Below are positions 27,917 to 37,782 of a DNA stretch of 64,000 nt, piece by piece. Positions within the stretch are counted from its first letter, which is position 1; the number at the start of each line of letters is the position of its first letter. Location: positions 60,397 to 124,396 of the forward strand of contig CAIJHQ010000022.1 of assembly GCA_903820505.1 (NCBI GenBank), read 5' to 3'. The stretch comes from Candidatus Omnitrophota bacterium (GTDB taxonomy: Bacteria; Omnitrophota; Omnitrophia; Omnitrophales; Aquincolibacteriaceae). A program made the translations under genes and the position numbers. Below the pieces are notes generated by a model that saw nothing but the letters and a program-made list of their open reading frames with translations, ran no database searches and was not told the DNA's origin.

Positions 27917-28645
27917 TTGGACCCGCTGCTTAAAGATAAAACCGTTCTTATCACCGGAGGCACCAGCCAACTCGGACGGATTTTTGTGGCCAAGGCCGTT
28001 CAGAATGGCGCCCGCGTTTTTTTTACTTATTTCCGGTCTGCCACGGTCGCTCAAGCATTGGAAAAAATCGGCGCAAAGGGTTACGCGTTGGATCTGGCCG
28101 ACGTCCAGACCATGGAGGCTTTTGCCGCGTCTTTCCAGAAAAAGACCGAACAGCTGGACGTGTTGATCCACAATGCAGCGACGACAGCGGACAGCCTTAT
28201 TGAGCAGATGTCCGAAAAGGACTGGGACCGCGTGATAAGCGTTAATCTCAAAGCGCCCTTCTATTTGACCCGGCAGCTCCTGCCGCTCCTTTTAAGAAAA
28301 CAACCCAGCAAGGTCTTTATGATGGTGAGCCGTGCGGGCCTGAGCGGGCTTTACGGCGCCGCGAACTATGCCGCATCCAAAGGGGGATTGATCGCCATGA
28401 CCAAAACGCTCGCGAAGGAATTAGGGCGCAAGAAGATCCTGGTCAACGCCATCAATCCGGGATTCATGAAGGCCTCCATGACCGCAGGCGTTCCGGAAAG
28501 CGTTCTCCAGAAGAACCTGAACGAAAGCCCGCTTAAAAGTTTTTCCGATCCCGAAGAGGTCGCGGACTTCATGGTCTATCTTTCCTCCGGTCTTATGCGG
28601 CAGGTGACGGGACAAGTCTTTCATTTTGAATCCCGTCCGTTATAG
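27917..28645 (+). CDS. Short-chain dehydrogenase/reductase (FabG-like) in the biotin operon
   Basis: A 242-residue SDR. The cofactor loop is TGGTSQLGR (residues 14-22), with HNAATTAD as the NNAG-like block, catalytic Ser in MVSRAG and YAASK as the Tyr-Lys pair. It is closest in style to 3-oxoacyl-ACP reductases. The start is TTG, three bases after bioB; no better start is seen. Its place between bioB and a ketoacyl-ACP synthase, followed by bioF, suggests a role in making the pimeloyl precursor. That role is an inference. Confidence 0.8.
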   Translation: MDPLLKDKTVLITGGTSQLGRIFVAKAVQNGARVFFTYFRSATVAQALEKIGAKGYALDLADVQTMEAFAASFQKKTEQLDVLIHNAATTADSLIEQMSEKDWDRVISVNLKAPFYLTRQLLPLLLRKQPSKVFMMVSRAGLSGLYGAANYAASKGGLIAMTKTLAKELGRKKILVNAINPGFMKASMTAGVPESVLQKNLNESPLKSFSDPEEVADFMVYLSSGLMRQVTGQVFHFESRPL

Positions 28646-28690
28646 GATAGAATTTCCCTCTAGCAGCCACCCAAAAGGAACCTCAAAACA

Positions 28691-29896
28691 ATGAACCGGC
28701 GTGTCGTGGTCACGGGGATGGGAGTTCTTTCCCCGATCGGGAATACGGTCGCAACGTTCCTGGAGAATCTCAAAAAGGGCGTTTCCGGCAAAGAGAACAC
28801 GGAACATTCTGAGGTCGGCGGCTATCTGTTCCCGCCCCTGTTCCGGCTGAAGGACTTTAATTCGCGGTCGCACGGGACCCATCTCCTCGATCCGTTCATT
28901 CAGTACGCGGTCGCGGCCGCGGAACAGGCGGTCGCCGATGCCCGTTTCGACCTTAAGGCGGCGGACCCGTACAGCATTTCACTTTCCGTAAGCTCAAGTA
29001 AAGGCGGGGTCTCCACGCTTGACCGGTTGGGGGAACGGCTCCAAAGGGCTCCCAGCGCGCTTCTTGGGGCAAGGATGTATACGAGCGCGGTCCCGAATTT
29101 CGCGGATCAATGGATCGCACGGCGCATGAAAATAAAAGGCCCCGCGAAATGCTATGTGGCCGCATGCGCGACCGGAACGGCGGCGGTCATTGCCGGCTTT
29201 CGAATGATCGCGGAAGGGCAGGCGGAATACTGCCTGGCGGGAGCGACAGACGCCTCGATCACGCCGCTCATGCTTGGCGGCTACCAGAATATGAGAGCCC
29301 TCGCCCGGAAAGATATCCGGCCGTTCGACAAGAACCGGGACGGTTTTCTGGTCGGCGAAGGCGCGGGCGTCATGTTCCTGGAAACGCTAGAAAGCGCGAA
29401 GAACCGCGGCGTCAGGATCTACGGCGAGATCCTCGAAGCGGCCAACGGGCAGGACAGCACGGACCCGATCCTTTTTAATCCTAAGGAGCATGCTCTGTCC
29501 CACACGCTGAAGGTCCTCATGGAGAGGGCCGGAATTACTTCGCGGGAGATCGATTACATCAATCTTCACGGGACCGGGACAAAACACGGCGACCTTTATG
29601 AGACTCTGGAGCTCAAAGAAGCCTTTGGCGAACAAGCTTATAAAATTCCGATGAGCTCGATAAAAGGCATGACGGGACACATGCTCGGCGCGACGGGCGC
29701 CGTCGAGATCATGGCGACGCTTCTCGGAATGCAGGAAGGTTTTATCCCTCCGACGATCGGATTGGAAACCAAGGACCCAAAGTGCGACCTGGATTATGTT
29801 CCGATGACAATGCGTCCGCACACGATTACCACCGCGATCAAAATCTCCATGGGATTCGGCGGCCATGTGGCGACGGTCGCGCTTCGCAAGGTATGA
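28691..29896 (+). CDS. Beta-ketoacyl-ACP synthase (FabF-like) in the biotin operon
   Basis: A 401-residue condensing enzyme with a complete Cys-His-His triad: Cys159 in AACATG, His293 in NLHGTGTKHGD and His330 in MTGHMLGA. It condenses an acyl chain with malonyl-ACP in fatty acid synthesis. The stop codon overlaps the bioF start (ATGA). Being held inside the biotin operon with an FabG-like reductase, it may extend a blocked malonyl starter toward pimeloyl-ACP. No bioC, bioH, bioI or KASIII-type bioZ is seen in the window. Confidence 0.85.
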   Translation: MNRRVVVTGMGVLSPIGNTVATFLENLKKGVSGKENTEHSEVGGYLFPPLFRLKDFNSRSHGTHLLDPFIQYAVAAAEQAVADARFDLKAADPYSISLSVSSSKGGVSTLDRLGERLQRAPSALLGARMYTSAVPNFADQWIARRMKIKGPAKCYVAACATGTAAVIAGFRMIAEGQAEYCLAGATDASITPLMLGGYQNMRALARKDIRPFDKNRDGFLVGEGAGVMFLETLESAKNRGVRIYGEILEAANGQDSTDPILFNPKEHALSHTLKVLMERAGITSREIDYINLHGTGTKHGDLYETLELKEAFGEQAYKIPMSSIKGMTGHMLGATGAVEIMATLLGMQEGFIPPTIGLETKDPKCDLDYVPMTMRPHTITTAIKISMGFGGHVATVALRKV

Positions 29897-31056
29897 AACA
29901 AGACCTTCGGGCGGAACTCAAGCGGCTTGTGGAGAAAAATCTCTACCGGAAACTCCGCGTTCTCGAGAACCACGAAGGCACCCGCGCGCGGTTCGAGGGA
30001 CGGGAACTGTTGCTTTTTTGCAGCAACGATTATTTGGGATTGAGCCGTCATTTCCGCGTGGTCCGGGCGGCCCGGAAAGCGCTTGAAACTTACGGTGTCG
30101 GCGCCGGCGCGGCGCGGCTCATTTCCGGGACCTCCGAAGCGCACCGGGAGCTCGAAAAAAAGATCGCGCGATTTAAAAGAAAAGAAGGCGCGATCGTTTT
30201 TGCGGCCGGATTCCTCGCCAACCTCGGGATCCTGACCGCGTTCGCGGACGCCGGGGATGTGATCATCATGGACAAGCTGTGCCACGCGTCGCTTGTGGAC
30301 GGGGCCCGGCTGTCGGGAGCCGTGCTGCGGGTTTTTCCGCATAAGAATTACAAACAATGCGAGGAACTTCTTAAAAAAAACAAAACCGCACAGAGAAAGA
30401 TCCTCGTAACAGAAACGGTTTTCAGTATGGACGGTGATCGCGCGGATCTCGGGGAACTTATCCGTTTAAAAAAGAAATACGGCGCGCTTCTTGTTGTGGA
30501 CGACGCGCACGGCACGGGCGTTATCGGGGCGAATGGTCGCGGCGCCACGGAGCCCAAGGGGATCGCCGAAGGCGTGGATATTATTATGGGAACGCTCTCT
30601 AAAGCCATCGGCGGCTTGGGTGGCTTTGTGGCTGCCGAGAAGGTCTTGATCGATTTCTTGGTGAATTTCGCGAGGCCGTTTATTTTCGCGACCGCGCTTC
30701 CTCCCGTTCTGTGCGAGGCTGCCCGGGAGGCTTTTTGCGTCATCGAAGAGGAGCCGTCGCTGCGCAAAAAACTTTGGCAAAATGTCCGGGCGGTCGAGAT
30801 AGGGCTGAAAGCCGCCGGGTTTGTTTTAGCGCCTGCCGGATCGGCGATCCTCCCCGTGATCCTGGGGGATGAAAAAAAGGCCCTGGGCGCATTTAAAACG
30901 CTTTTGTCAAAAGGGATCTTTATTCCCGCAGTGCGGTACCCGACGGTCCCGAAAGGAAAAGCCCGGCTCCGCATCACCGTGAGCGCCGCGCACACCCCGA
31001 AAGATATCGAAAAGCTTATCAATGCGTTTAAGCATCTAAAAAAAGCCGGGTTTTGA
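29893..31056 (+). CDS. bioF: 8-amino-7-oxononanoate synthase
   Basis: A 387-residue PLP enzyme that joins pimeloyl thioester and alanine with loss of CO2. The PLP Lys is Lys237 in MGTLSKAIGGLGGF. Other marks are CSNDYLGLS, GAGAARLISGTSEAHRELE, VDDAHGTGVIG and RLRITVSAAHT. The open frame extends upstream in the KAS gene, but the ATG overlapping the KAS stop gives the correct length. Followed by bioA after three bases. Confidence 0.93.
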   Translation: MKQDLRAELKRLVEKNLYRKLRVLENHEGTRARFEGRELLLFCSNDYLGLSRHFRVVRAARKALETYGVGAGAARLISGTSEAHRELEKKIARFKRKEGAIVFAAGFLANLGILTAFADAGDVIIMDKLCHASLVDGARLSGAVLRVFPHKNYKQCEELLKKNKTAQRKILVTETVFSMDGDRADLGELIRLKKKYGALLVVDDAHGTGVIGANGRGATEPKGIAEGVDIIMGTLSKAIGGLGGFVAAEKVLIDFLVNFARPFIFATALPPVLCEAAREAFCVIEEEPSLRKKLWQNVRAVEIGLKAAGFVLAPAGSAILPVILGDEKKALGAFKTLLSKGIFIPAVRYPTVPKGKARLRITVSAAHTPKDIEKLINAFKHLKKAGF

Positions 31057-31059
31057 TCC

Positions 31060-32415
31060 ATGAACTCCAAAAAGCTGATCGCGAAAGACAGAAAATACCT
31101 CTGGCATCCTTTCACGCAAATGCGCGACTGGCAGACGGAAGAAGTACCGGTCATTGAAAGGGCCGACGGCTGTTATCTGATCGACGTTGAGGGAAAAAGG
31201 TACCTCGACGGCGTTTCGTCGCTTTGGTGTAATGTCCATGGACACCGGGTGAAGGAGATCGACCGGGCCGTAAAAAAGCAGCTCGGGAAGATCGCGCATA
31301 GCACGTTCCTCGGTCTGACACATCCTCCCGGCATCGAGCTTGCCGAAAAACTTGTCGCGATCGCGCCGCGGGGGCTTTGCCGTGTTTTTTATTCCGATTC
31401 GGGGTCCGAAGCCGTGGAGATCGCGATCAAAATGGCGTACCAATATTGGCAACAGCGGGGCCAACCGCAAAAGAAAAAATTCGCGAAGCTGACGAACGCC
31501 TACCACGGGGACACGATCGGTTCCGTGAGCGTCGGCGGGATCGACCTTTTCCACAGGGTCTACAAGCCGCTGCTTTTCGGGACGCTCGCGATACCGTCGC
31601 CGTACCGTTATCGCTGGCCGACCGGCAGCGATCCCGAACGCGTCAAGGAAGAATCTCTTAAGGCGATGGAGAACGTTTTCAAAAAACATCATAAAGAGAT
31701 CGCGGCGTTCGTTATGGAGCCTCTCATGCAAGGCGCCGCGGGGATGATCGACCAGCCGGAGGGCTATATTTCCCGTGCGCGGCAATTGACGAAAAAGTAT
31801 AATATGCTCCTGATCTTTGACGAGGTCGCGACCGGTTTCGGCCGTACCGGGAAAATGTTCGCTGCGGAGCACGAACGGGTGACGCCGGACCTTATGGCGG
31901 TCGCCAAAGGCATCACTGGCGGCTATTTACCGCTGGCTGCGACGCTGACCACAGAAGAAATTTATAACGCGTTCCTTGGCAAGCACGACGAATTCAGGAC
32001 GTTCTTCCACGGGCACACTTATACGGCGAATCCGCTGGCGTGCGCGGCCGCGATCGCGAACCTGGAGCTTTTTAAAAAGGGGAAAACTCTTAAACGGTTG
32101 CAGCCGAAGATCAAGCTGTTGCGCGAAGGGTTGCAGGGGTTCTACGGATTGAAAAATGTTGGCGATGTCCGGCAGGCCGGGGCCATGATCGGGATCGAGC
32201 TGGTCCGCGACAAGGGAACCAAGGAACCTTTCGAGGCCAGGGAAAAGATCGGTGTTCGCGTGATCGAGCGGGCCCGGAAAAAAGGAGCGATCCTGCGGCC
32301 GCTCGGATCCGTGATCGTGCTCATGCCGCCGCTTGGGATGAGTGAAAAAGAAATCGGGCGGTTACTAGACATCACTTATGGATCGATCGAAGAGGCCACA
32401 AATGAGATCGGCTAA
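31060..32415 (+). CDS. bioA: Adenosylmethionine--8-amino-7-oxononanoate transaminase
   Basis: A 451-residue class III aminotransferase that makes 7,8-diaminopelargonate. It begins with the BioA-specific block HPFTQMRDW, where the Trp/Tyr region contacts substrate. FYSDSGSEAVEIAIKMA, DEVATGFGRTGKMFA and PLP-Lys283 (VAKGITGGYLPLA) are present. Length is normal. Confidence 0.95.
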   Translation: MNSKKLIAKDRKYLWHPFTQMRDWQTEEVPVIERADGCYLIDVEGKRYLDGVSSLWCNVHGHRVKEIDRAVKKQLGKIAHSTFLGLTHPPGIELAEKLVAIAPRGLCRVFYSDSGSEAVEIAIKMAYQYWQQRGQPQKKKFAKLTNAYHGDTIGSVSVGGIDLFHRVYKPLLFGTLAIPSPYRYRWPTGSDPERVKEESLKAMENVFKKHHKEIAAFVMEPLMQGAAGMIDQPEGYISRARQLTKKYNMLLIFDEVATGFGRTGKMFAAEHERVTPDLMAVAKGITGGYLPLAATLTTEEIYNAFLGKHDEFRTFFHGHTYTANPLACAAAIANLELFKKGKTLKRLQPKIKLLREGLQGFYGLKNVGDVRQAGAMIGIELVRDKGTKEPFEAREKIGVRVIERARKKGAILRPLGSVIVLMPPLGMSEKEIGRLLDITYGSIEEATNEIG

Positions 32416-33177
<762 letters not shown>

Positions 33178-33222
33178 AAAGGCCGTTTTTAAAGGCCCAC
33201 GATAGCCTGAGAGGAACAGACC

Positions 33223-34530
33223 TTGGCAGCGTCCAAATCCGTCGGCATCCGCCTCGAAAGAAAAAAAGACGCCAGCCTGCTTAACTGGAACCTTAAGAAA
33301 ACCTATTCTCCCGAAAAAGTCCGTGTTCCTTTGCGCTGCGGCTCCCGTCCTTGCGTCCGGGCCGGGGAACATGTACAGACCGGACAAAAGATCGCCGAGC
33401 CGGACCGCCCCGAAGAAGTGACGGTTTACGCCGGCATTGCGGGGACCGTTACGGAGATAGCCTCGATACCGGACCCGACGGGTGCCACGATCACCGCAGT
33501 AACGGTTCAGGGACGGGCGGAACCTAAATCAGCGCCCGTGGTTTGGGAGGTCCGCAAAGGATGGGAGCAGATCTCCGCCGGGGAATTCATGATGACCTGT
33601 CAACATCTTGGGCTCGTCACCACCGACCTTTCCTCTGAACCCGTTCATGCCAAGGTCAAAAAAAACGCGGCGGCACGGACCCTGATCGTCAATTGCTGCG
33701 AGCCCGAGCCTTATATTACCTGCGAGCAGGTGCTCTTGCTGTCTCATCCCGTGGAGATCTTGAAAGGGGCGGAACTTTTGCGGAAAGCGCTCGGCGCGGA
33801 GAAAATTTTGTTCGCGTTCGAAGAATGCAATTTTGAGGTGGGGGAGCTTATTAAGAGCAAGATCTTTTTTTTGAAATGGGACCATGCCGAAGCCCGGGCG
33901 GTTCCCGCGCTTTATCCCCAGGGGCTCGAAAAGCTTCTGCTTCAGAACTGGTTTCCCGGGAAAGAAGATCAGGCCGTGGCGTTCCCGGCGTCGACGGTTT
34001 TCGCGATCTACGAAGCCGTGGCGCATCAAAAACCTTTTTATGAAAGGATCGTGACCGTCGGCGGCGAATGTGTGGTGGAACCGCGAAGCCTCTGGCTTCC
34101 GCTGGGGACCTCGTTCCGGGACGCTCTACATGCCTGCAAGGGTGTGATGAGGGAACCGGATAAAATGGTCATGAACGGGCCCATGGCCGGCATAGCGCAG
34201 GCGGACATGAACGTTCCGGTCACGGCGGGGACAGCCGCTGTTCTGGCGCTTCCCAAAGAGATCGTCAAAGAAGACCCGGAAGAACCGTGTCTTCGCTGTA
34301 ACCTTTGCGTAGACAAGTGTCCCGTGGGGATCTCGCCGGTCATGATCACACTGGCGGCGGACCATGGGGAATTCGGGATCGCCGCGATCTCCGGGGCTGA
34401 GGCATGTATTGAATGCGGGAACTGCGGGTACGTCTGTCCTTCCAAGCGGCCGATGCTCAAAAAGATCCGGGCGGCAAAAGAAGGTCTCAAGACCCATCGC
34501 ATCAGGGAAACGGCGGCGCGCCATGGCTGA
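33223..34530 (+). CDS. RnfC-like subunit without the flavin/NADH glycine loop
   Basis: A 435-residue homologue of RnfC, the cytoplasmic entry subunit of the Rnf complex. Both ferredoxin-type clusters are kept: Cys356, 359, 362, 366 and Cys395, 398, 401, 405. Blocks such as CCEPEPYITCEQVLLL, ALYPQGLEKLL, YERIVTVGGE and DKMVMNGPMAGI align with normal RnfC. The loop normally reading GLGGAGFPTxxK, which binds FMN and NADH, is here GLVTTDLSSEPVHAK (about residues 129-143). This suggests that NADH oxidation is lost. TTG start follows GAGAGGA. It overlaps the rnfD-like gene by eight bases. Confidence 0.8.
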   Translation: MAASKSVGIRLERKKDASLLNWNLKKTYSPEKVRVPLRCGSRPCVRAGEHVQTGQKIAEPDRPEEVTVYAGIAGTVTEIASIPDPTGATITAVTVQGRAEPKSAPVVWEVRKGWEQISAGEFMMTCQHLGLVTTDLSSEPVHAKVKKNAAARTLIVNCCEPEPYITCEQVLLLSHPVEILKGAELLRKALGAEKILFAFEECNFEVGELIKSKIFFLKWDHAEARAVPALYPQGLEKLLLQNWFPGKEDQAVAFPASTVFAIYEAVAHQKPFYERIVTVGGECVVEPRSLWLPLGTSFRDALHACKGVMREPDKMVMNGPMAGIAQADMNVPVTAGTAAVLALPKEIVKEDPEEPCLRCNLCVDKCPVGISPVMITLAADHGEFGIAAISGAEACIECGNCGYVCPSKRPMLKKIRAAKEGLKTHRIRETAARHG

Positions 34531-35377
34531 AACTCCAAAAACTTTTTCCACAACACTGGCACCGCACATCCATTCCGCGGATTCGGTCGCTAAAAGATAT
34601 TGGGGGCAGGTGGCCGCGCTGATGCCGCTGGTCCTTGCGGCTTGTTTTTTCCGGAGGGCGGAATTTTTGCACGCCCTTCTTCTGAGCCTCATCAGCGCCG
34701 TTGCCTTCGAATTTTTCAGCGCAAAACTTTTTGAGAAAAAAAACAAATTTTATCACGGCGAGGCGGTCCTGATAGCCCTATTGACCGCGGTCCTTATGCC
34801 GTCCGGGTGTCCCGCGTCGGCGATCATTCTCGCGAACTTTTTGGCGCTGGTCGTGGCAAAAGAATTTTTCGGAGGGATGGGGGAATATCTTTTCCACCCT
34901 GTGCTGTTCGCCCGCGTTTTTCTTCAGGGAGGGGTTCCGGGTTTGATGGCGGAGCCCATGGTCTTTTATGGCAACGGTTGGATCCTGGCGGCGATCGGGT
35001 TGGGAGGGTTGCTTCTTCTGAAACAAAGGCGAGGCTACTGGGAAATTCCTTTTCTTTATTTGGCCGTTTATTCTTTTTCCGACCTCGCGCTCGGCTGCCG
35101 GGCCGGCGATCCCCTGGGGTTTTTCACCGGCGTTCTTTTCACCGGTTTTTTTCTTTTGGTGGACCCGGTCACTTTGCCGTTGACGCGAAAAGGAACGCGC
35201 TGGTTCGTGTCAGGGGCGGCATTGCTGGGAGCGTTGTTGAGCCCGCGGGGATTTTCGATCGTTGCCGCAGGATCTGCGATCCTCCTTATGAACCTGTTGA
35301 CGCCCTGGCTGGATATCTGGTTGAGGCCCATTCCGCACAGTTCCCGTAAGTTGCTGAAGGAGGGCCGCGCGCAATGA
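34523..35377 (+). CDS. RnfD-like membrane subunit lacking the flavinylation site
   Basis: A 284-residue membrane protein with about eight to nine hydrophobic segments that aligns with RnfD/NqrB. Marks include APHIHSADSVAKRYW at the N terminus, FYHGEAVLIALLTAVLMPSG and EYLFHPVLFARVFLQGG. RnfD normally carries covalent FMN on a Thr in a Ser/Gly-X-Ala-Thr motif after this last block; that stretch is missing and the chain goes straight to VPGLMAEPMVFYG. The later block GFFTGVLFTGFFLLVDPVT is kept. The open frame starts further upstream at 34364, but ATG 34523 is the fitting start. It overlaps the next small gene (ATGA). Confidence 0.75.
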   Translation: MAETPKTFSTTLAPHIHSADSVAKRYWGQVAALMPLVLAACFFRRAEFLHALLLSLISAVAFEFFSAKLFEKKNKFYHGEAVLIALLTAVLMPSGCPASAIILANFLALVVAKEFFGGMGEYLFHPVLFARVFLQGGVPGLMAEPMVFYGNGWILAAIGLGGLLLLKQRRGYWEIPFLYLAVYSFSDLALGCRAGDPLGFFTGVLFTGFFLLVDPVTLPLTRKGTRWFVSGAALLGALLSPRGFSIVAAGSAILLMNLLTPWLDIWLRPIPHSSRKLLKEGRAQ

Positions 35378-35523
35378 ACATCAAAAAAGTCGCGGTGAGG
35401 ACCCTGAGATATCTGTTCCTGATCTTTTTCGTGACGGCACTGCTGGCGGTGCTTTATGGCGTAAAAAGGCTGGACCGGGGACAGCACAGGGGGATCTTTT
35501 CCGCGGAGGGCTCCCGCTTATGA
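35374..35523 (+). CDS. Tiny single-span membrane protein in the rnfG position
   Basis: Found by direct translation: 49 residues with one membrane segment (YLFLIFFVTALLAVLYGV) after a basic start, then a short tail. It overlaps the genes on both sides by ATGA, so it is surely translated with them. Canonical rnfG lies at this position and encodes an N-terminal anchor followed by an FMN-binding domain. Here only the anchor-like part exists. It is either a reduced RnfG or an unrelated small subunit. Confidence 0.6.
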   Translation: MNIKKVAVRTLRYLFLIFFVTALLAVLYGVKRLDRGQHRGIFSAEGSRL

Positions 35524-36041
35524 AATTACCGGAAACCCTTTTTTCAAGAAGCCTGCCGGCCTATTTTCCGTTCGTGGTCTACGCGTTCGATCTCGAAAGG
35601 TCCCTGGGGGTGGCGCTTTTGGTCACGACCGTGTCCTGGGCGTCGCTTTTTCTTTTCTGGTTCACACGCCGGCTCTTTCCGGAGCGGTTCCTGAAAGGAG
35701 CTTTTTTTCTGTGGCTACTGGTCTGGGCGCAGATCGTCCGGACTTCTTTGGGGCTGGAGCCTCTGTGGGTCCTGAGCGTTTTTTTCATGACGCCGCTCTC
35801 TTTTTTGGAAAAAGGGAACAGGGCGGGCAAGGTCCGCGTTTTTTCGAGAGAGGTTCCGCGGTATTTTTTGGAAAGGGCGGTCACGGGCCTCGGGTTCATT
35901 GTCCTTGTTCTTGTCATGGCGCTTGTCCGAGAGGGACTTGAGTTCGGAGGGCGGGGCATTTCTTTTCAGCAGCCGGCCGCAATGTTTCTCTTGATCGCCG
36001 CCCTGGCAGTGCTTTGGAAAAACCAGCCCTTTCGAAGGTGA
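35520..36041 (+). CDS. RnfE-like membrane protein without cysteines
   Basis: A 173-residue protein with about five to six membrane segments in the rnfE position. The match to RnfE is weak but visible in order and spacing: SLPAYFPFVVYAFDLERSLGV in place of GLCPLLAV, and VLVMALVREGLEFG in place of GSLREIIGNG. RnfE and RnfA share a membrane [2Fe-2S] centre held by Cys. This protein has no Cys at all, so it cannot bind that centre. Start overlaps the previous gene by four bases. Confidence 0.6.
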   Translation: MKLPETLFSRSLPAYFPFVVYAFDLERSLGVALLVTTVSWASLFLFWFTRRLFPERFLKGAFFLWLLVWAQIVRTSLGLEPLWVLSVFFMTPLSFLEKGNRAGKVRVFSREVPRYFLERAVTGLGFIVLVLVMALVREGLEFGGRGISFQQPAAMFLLIAALAVLWKNQPFRR

Positions 36042-36045
36042 CCTT

Positions 36046-36555
36046 ATGTCCTATACCCTGATCATCATCGCCGGATTTTTGTTCGCCGTCCGCGGATCGC
36101 GGCAGGCCTTTTCCCAAAGACCCGTTCCGTCCTTTTTTTGGATCTGGCGGGAGGCGACCGACCTTTTCCTGACGCTGGGTTTGATAGCGGCGCTCTTCGC
36201 GTTCGCCGCGAGTTTTGACAGCTGCCGGAATTTTGTCCGGGAATACGCGGTTTTGCTCACGGGACTGATGGCTTATCTCCTTACGCGCTGTCAAAAAAAA
36301 TCCGACTTCTTCTTTTTGTTCGTAGCCGTCGCGGCCTGCCCGATATTCCCGGGCCGGGAGGACCTGCTGTCCGGTCTTTCGCGGGCCTGGGCTTTAAGCG
36401 CCGGGATAGCGTTGTTCCAGACCGGCTTTCTCGGCCTGAGGTACAAACTCCTTTTTTCCCGCGTTCCGGAACCCGTGAAAGGATGGCCTGTTTTCTGTGT
36501 TCTGGCGGCATTCGTTTCTCTCGCATTATGGGGCGTTGCGAAGTACGTTTTCTAA
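36046..36555 (+). CDS. RnfA-like membrane protein
   Basis: A 169-residue membrane protein with about five to six spans in the rnfA position. Its C-terminal part, RVPEPVKGWPVFCVLAAF, lines up well with the RnfA block DVPAPFRGNAIALITAGL. The first cluster Cys of RnfA (in LCPF) has no equal; a Cys in VAACPIFPG may match the second. It follows the rnfE-like gene after four bases. rnfB, normally next to rnfA, is absent and a pilT gene follows instead. Confidence 0.6.
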   Translation: MSYTLIIIAGFLFAVRGSRQAFSQRPVPSFFWIWREATDLFLTLGLIAALFAFAASFDSCRNFVREYAVLLTGLMAYLLTRCQKKSDFFFLFVAVAACPIFPGREDLLSGLSRAWALSAGIALFQTGFLGLRYKLLFSRVPEPVKGWPVFCVLAAFVSLALWGVAKYVF

Positions 36556-36628
36556 GGTTTTTTTCCGAGTGGCCGAAGATAGTTGGAGAAGCCGGTAAAA
36601 GTCTTTCCCGTCACAGCGAAGGAGCTCC

Positions 36629-37708
36629 ATGAATATAGAAGACATCCTGACAGAGGCGGTCGCAAGAGAAGCTTCTGACATTCACATTACCCCGGGAAGA
36701 CCGGTGACCTACCGGTTGGTCGGCGAACTTAAATCGGTCGGAGCCCAGCTCCTCACGCCTCAGGACACCGAGGCCTTCGCCAAACAGATCACGACGGAAA
36801 CCCAGCGTAAAAAGGTCGAGGAGGTCGGCGGTATCGACTTCGGATTTTCCTTTAAGGACAAGGCGCGCTTCCGCGTTTCCTGTTTTAAGGCGCAGGGACA
36901 CTACGCGGTCGTCCTGCGTCTTTTGCCTTCCAAATTTTATGGCTTCAAAGATATCGGACTGCCCTCCCAGCTGATCGAGGTCCTCAATCTTCCGAGAGGG
37001 TTGGTGCTCGTGACGGGACCGACGGGTTCCGGCAAGACCACGACGCTGGCGACCATGCTGAACTACATCAACGAAACCTTCCCAAGGCATATTATCACCG
37101 CTGAGGACCCGATCGAATTTGTCCACGCCCATAAAGAATGCGTCGTAACGCAGCGCGAAGTAGGGGAGGACGTTCCGACGTTCTCCGAGGCTGTCGTGAA
37201 GTCCTTGCGTCAGGACCCGGACGTGATCCTCATCGGCGAAATGCGCGACTTAGGGACGATGGAGTCCGCCATTCGCGCGGCCGAAACGGGACATTTAGTG
37301 TTCTCGACCCTTCACACGACCGGCGCGGCGCGGACCGTGGACCGCATCATCGACGTTTTTCCGTCGCATCAGCAGTCTCAGATCCGCGTGCAGCTAGCCT
37401 CAACGCTTGTGGCCGTGATCTCCCAGGTGCTGCTTCCGCGCATGGACGGAAAAGGCCGCGTGGCGGCGTTCGAGATCATGTTCGCGACGCCGGCCATCCG
37501 GAACCTTATCCGCGAGGGCAAAACCTATCAAATCCTTTCGGAGATCCAGACGGGATCGCGCTACGGCATGATCATGCTGGATGATTATCTGAAACAGCTT
37601 TATGCCCAAGGAGTCATCAGTTACGACGCCGCGCTTGAGATGGCTGTCGAGGCCAAAGAGCTCGCGTTGGCCCTTTCGAAGATACAACCGCCCGGACATA
37701 AAAAATAA
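36629..37708 (+). CDS. pilT: Type IV pilus retraction ATPase PilT
   Basis: A 359-residue hexameric ATPase that pulls back type IV pili. Walker A is TGPTGSGKTTT (about 129-139), with ITAEDPIEFVH as the Asp box, LIGEMRDLGTMESAIRAAETGH as the Walker B region and STLHTTGAARTVDRIID as the His box. The PilT hallmark AIRNLIREGKTYQ is present, which separates it from PilB. Start ATG has GAAGGAG upstream. No other pilus genes are adjacent. Confidence 0.93.
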   Translation: MNIEDILTEAVAREASDIHITPGRPVTYRLVGELKSVGAQLLTPQDTEAFAKQITTETQRKKVEEVGGIDFGFSFKDKARFRVSCFKAQGHYAVVLRLLPSKFYGFKDIGLPSQLIEVLNLPRGLVLVTGPTGSGKTTTLATMLNYINETFPRHIITAEDPIEFVHAHKECVVTQREVGEDVPTFSEAVVKSLRQDPDVILIGEMRDLGTMESAIRAAETGHLVFSTLHTTGAARTVDRIIDVFPSHQQSQIRVQLASTLVAVISQVLLPRMDGKGRVAAFEIMFATPAIRNLIREGKTYQILSEIQTGSRYGMIMLDDYLKQLYAQGVISYDAALEMAVEAKELALALSKIQPPGHKK

Positions 37709-37753
37709 ACAAAGAAGACAAATTAAGAAAGCAAATAAGAAAGCAAATATAAC

Positions 37754-37782
37754 TTGACCTCCTCAGGGGGGTTGGCTATGCT
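37754..37782 (+). promoter_or_regulatory. Promoter upstream of polA
   Basis: TTGACC (37754-37759) and TATGCT (37777-37782) are spaced by 17 bases. It would give a leader of about 140 bases before polA. I do not recognise any riboswitch in that leader. Confidence 0.65.
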
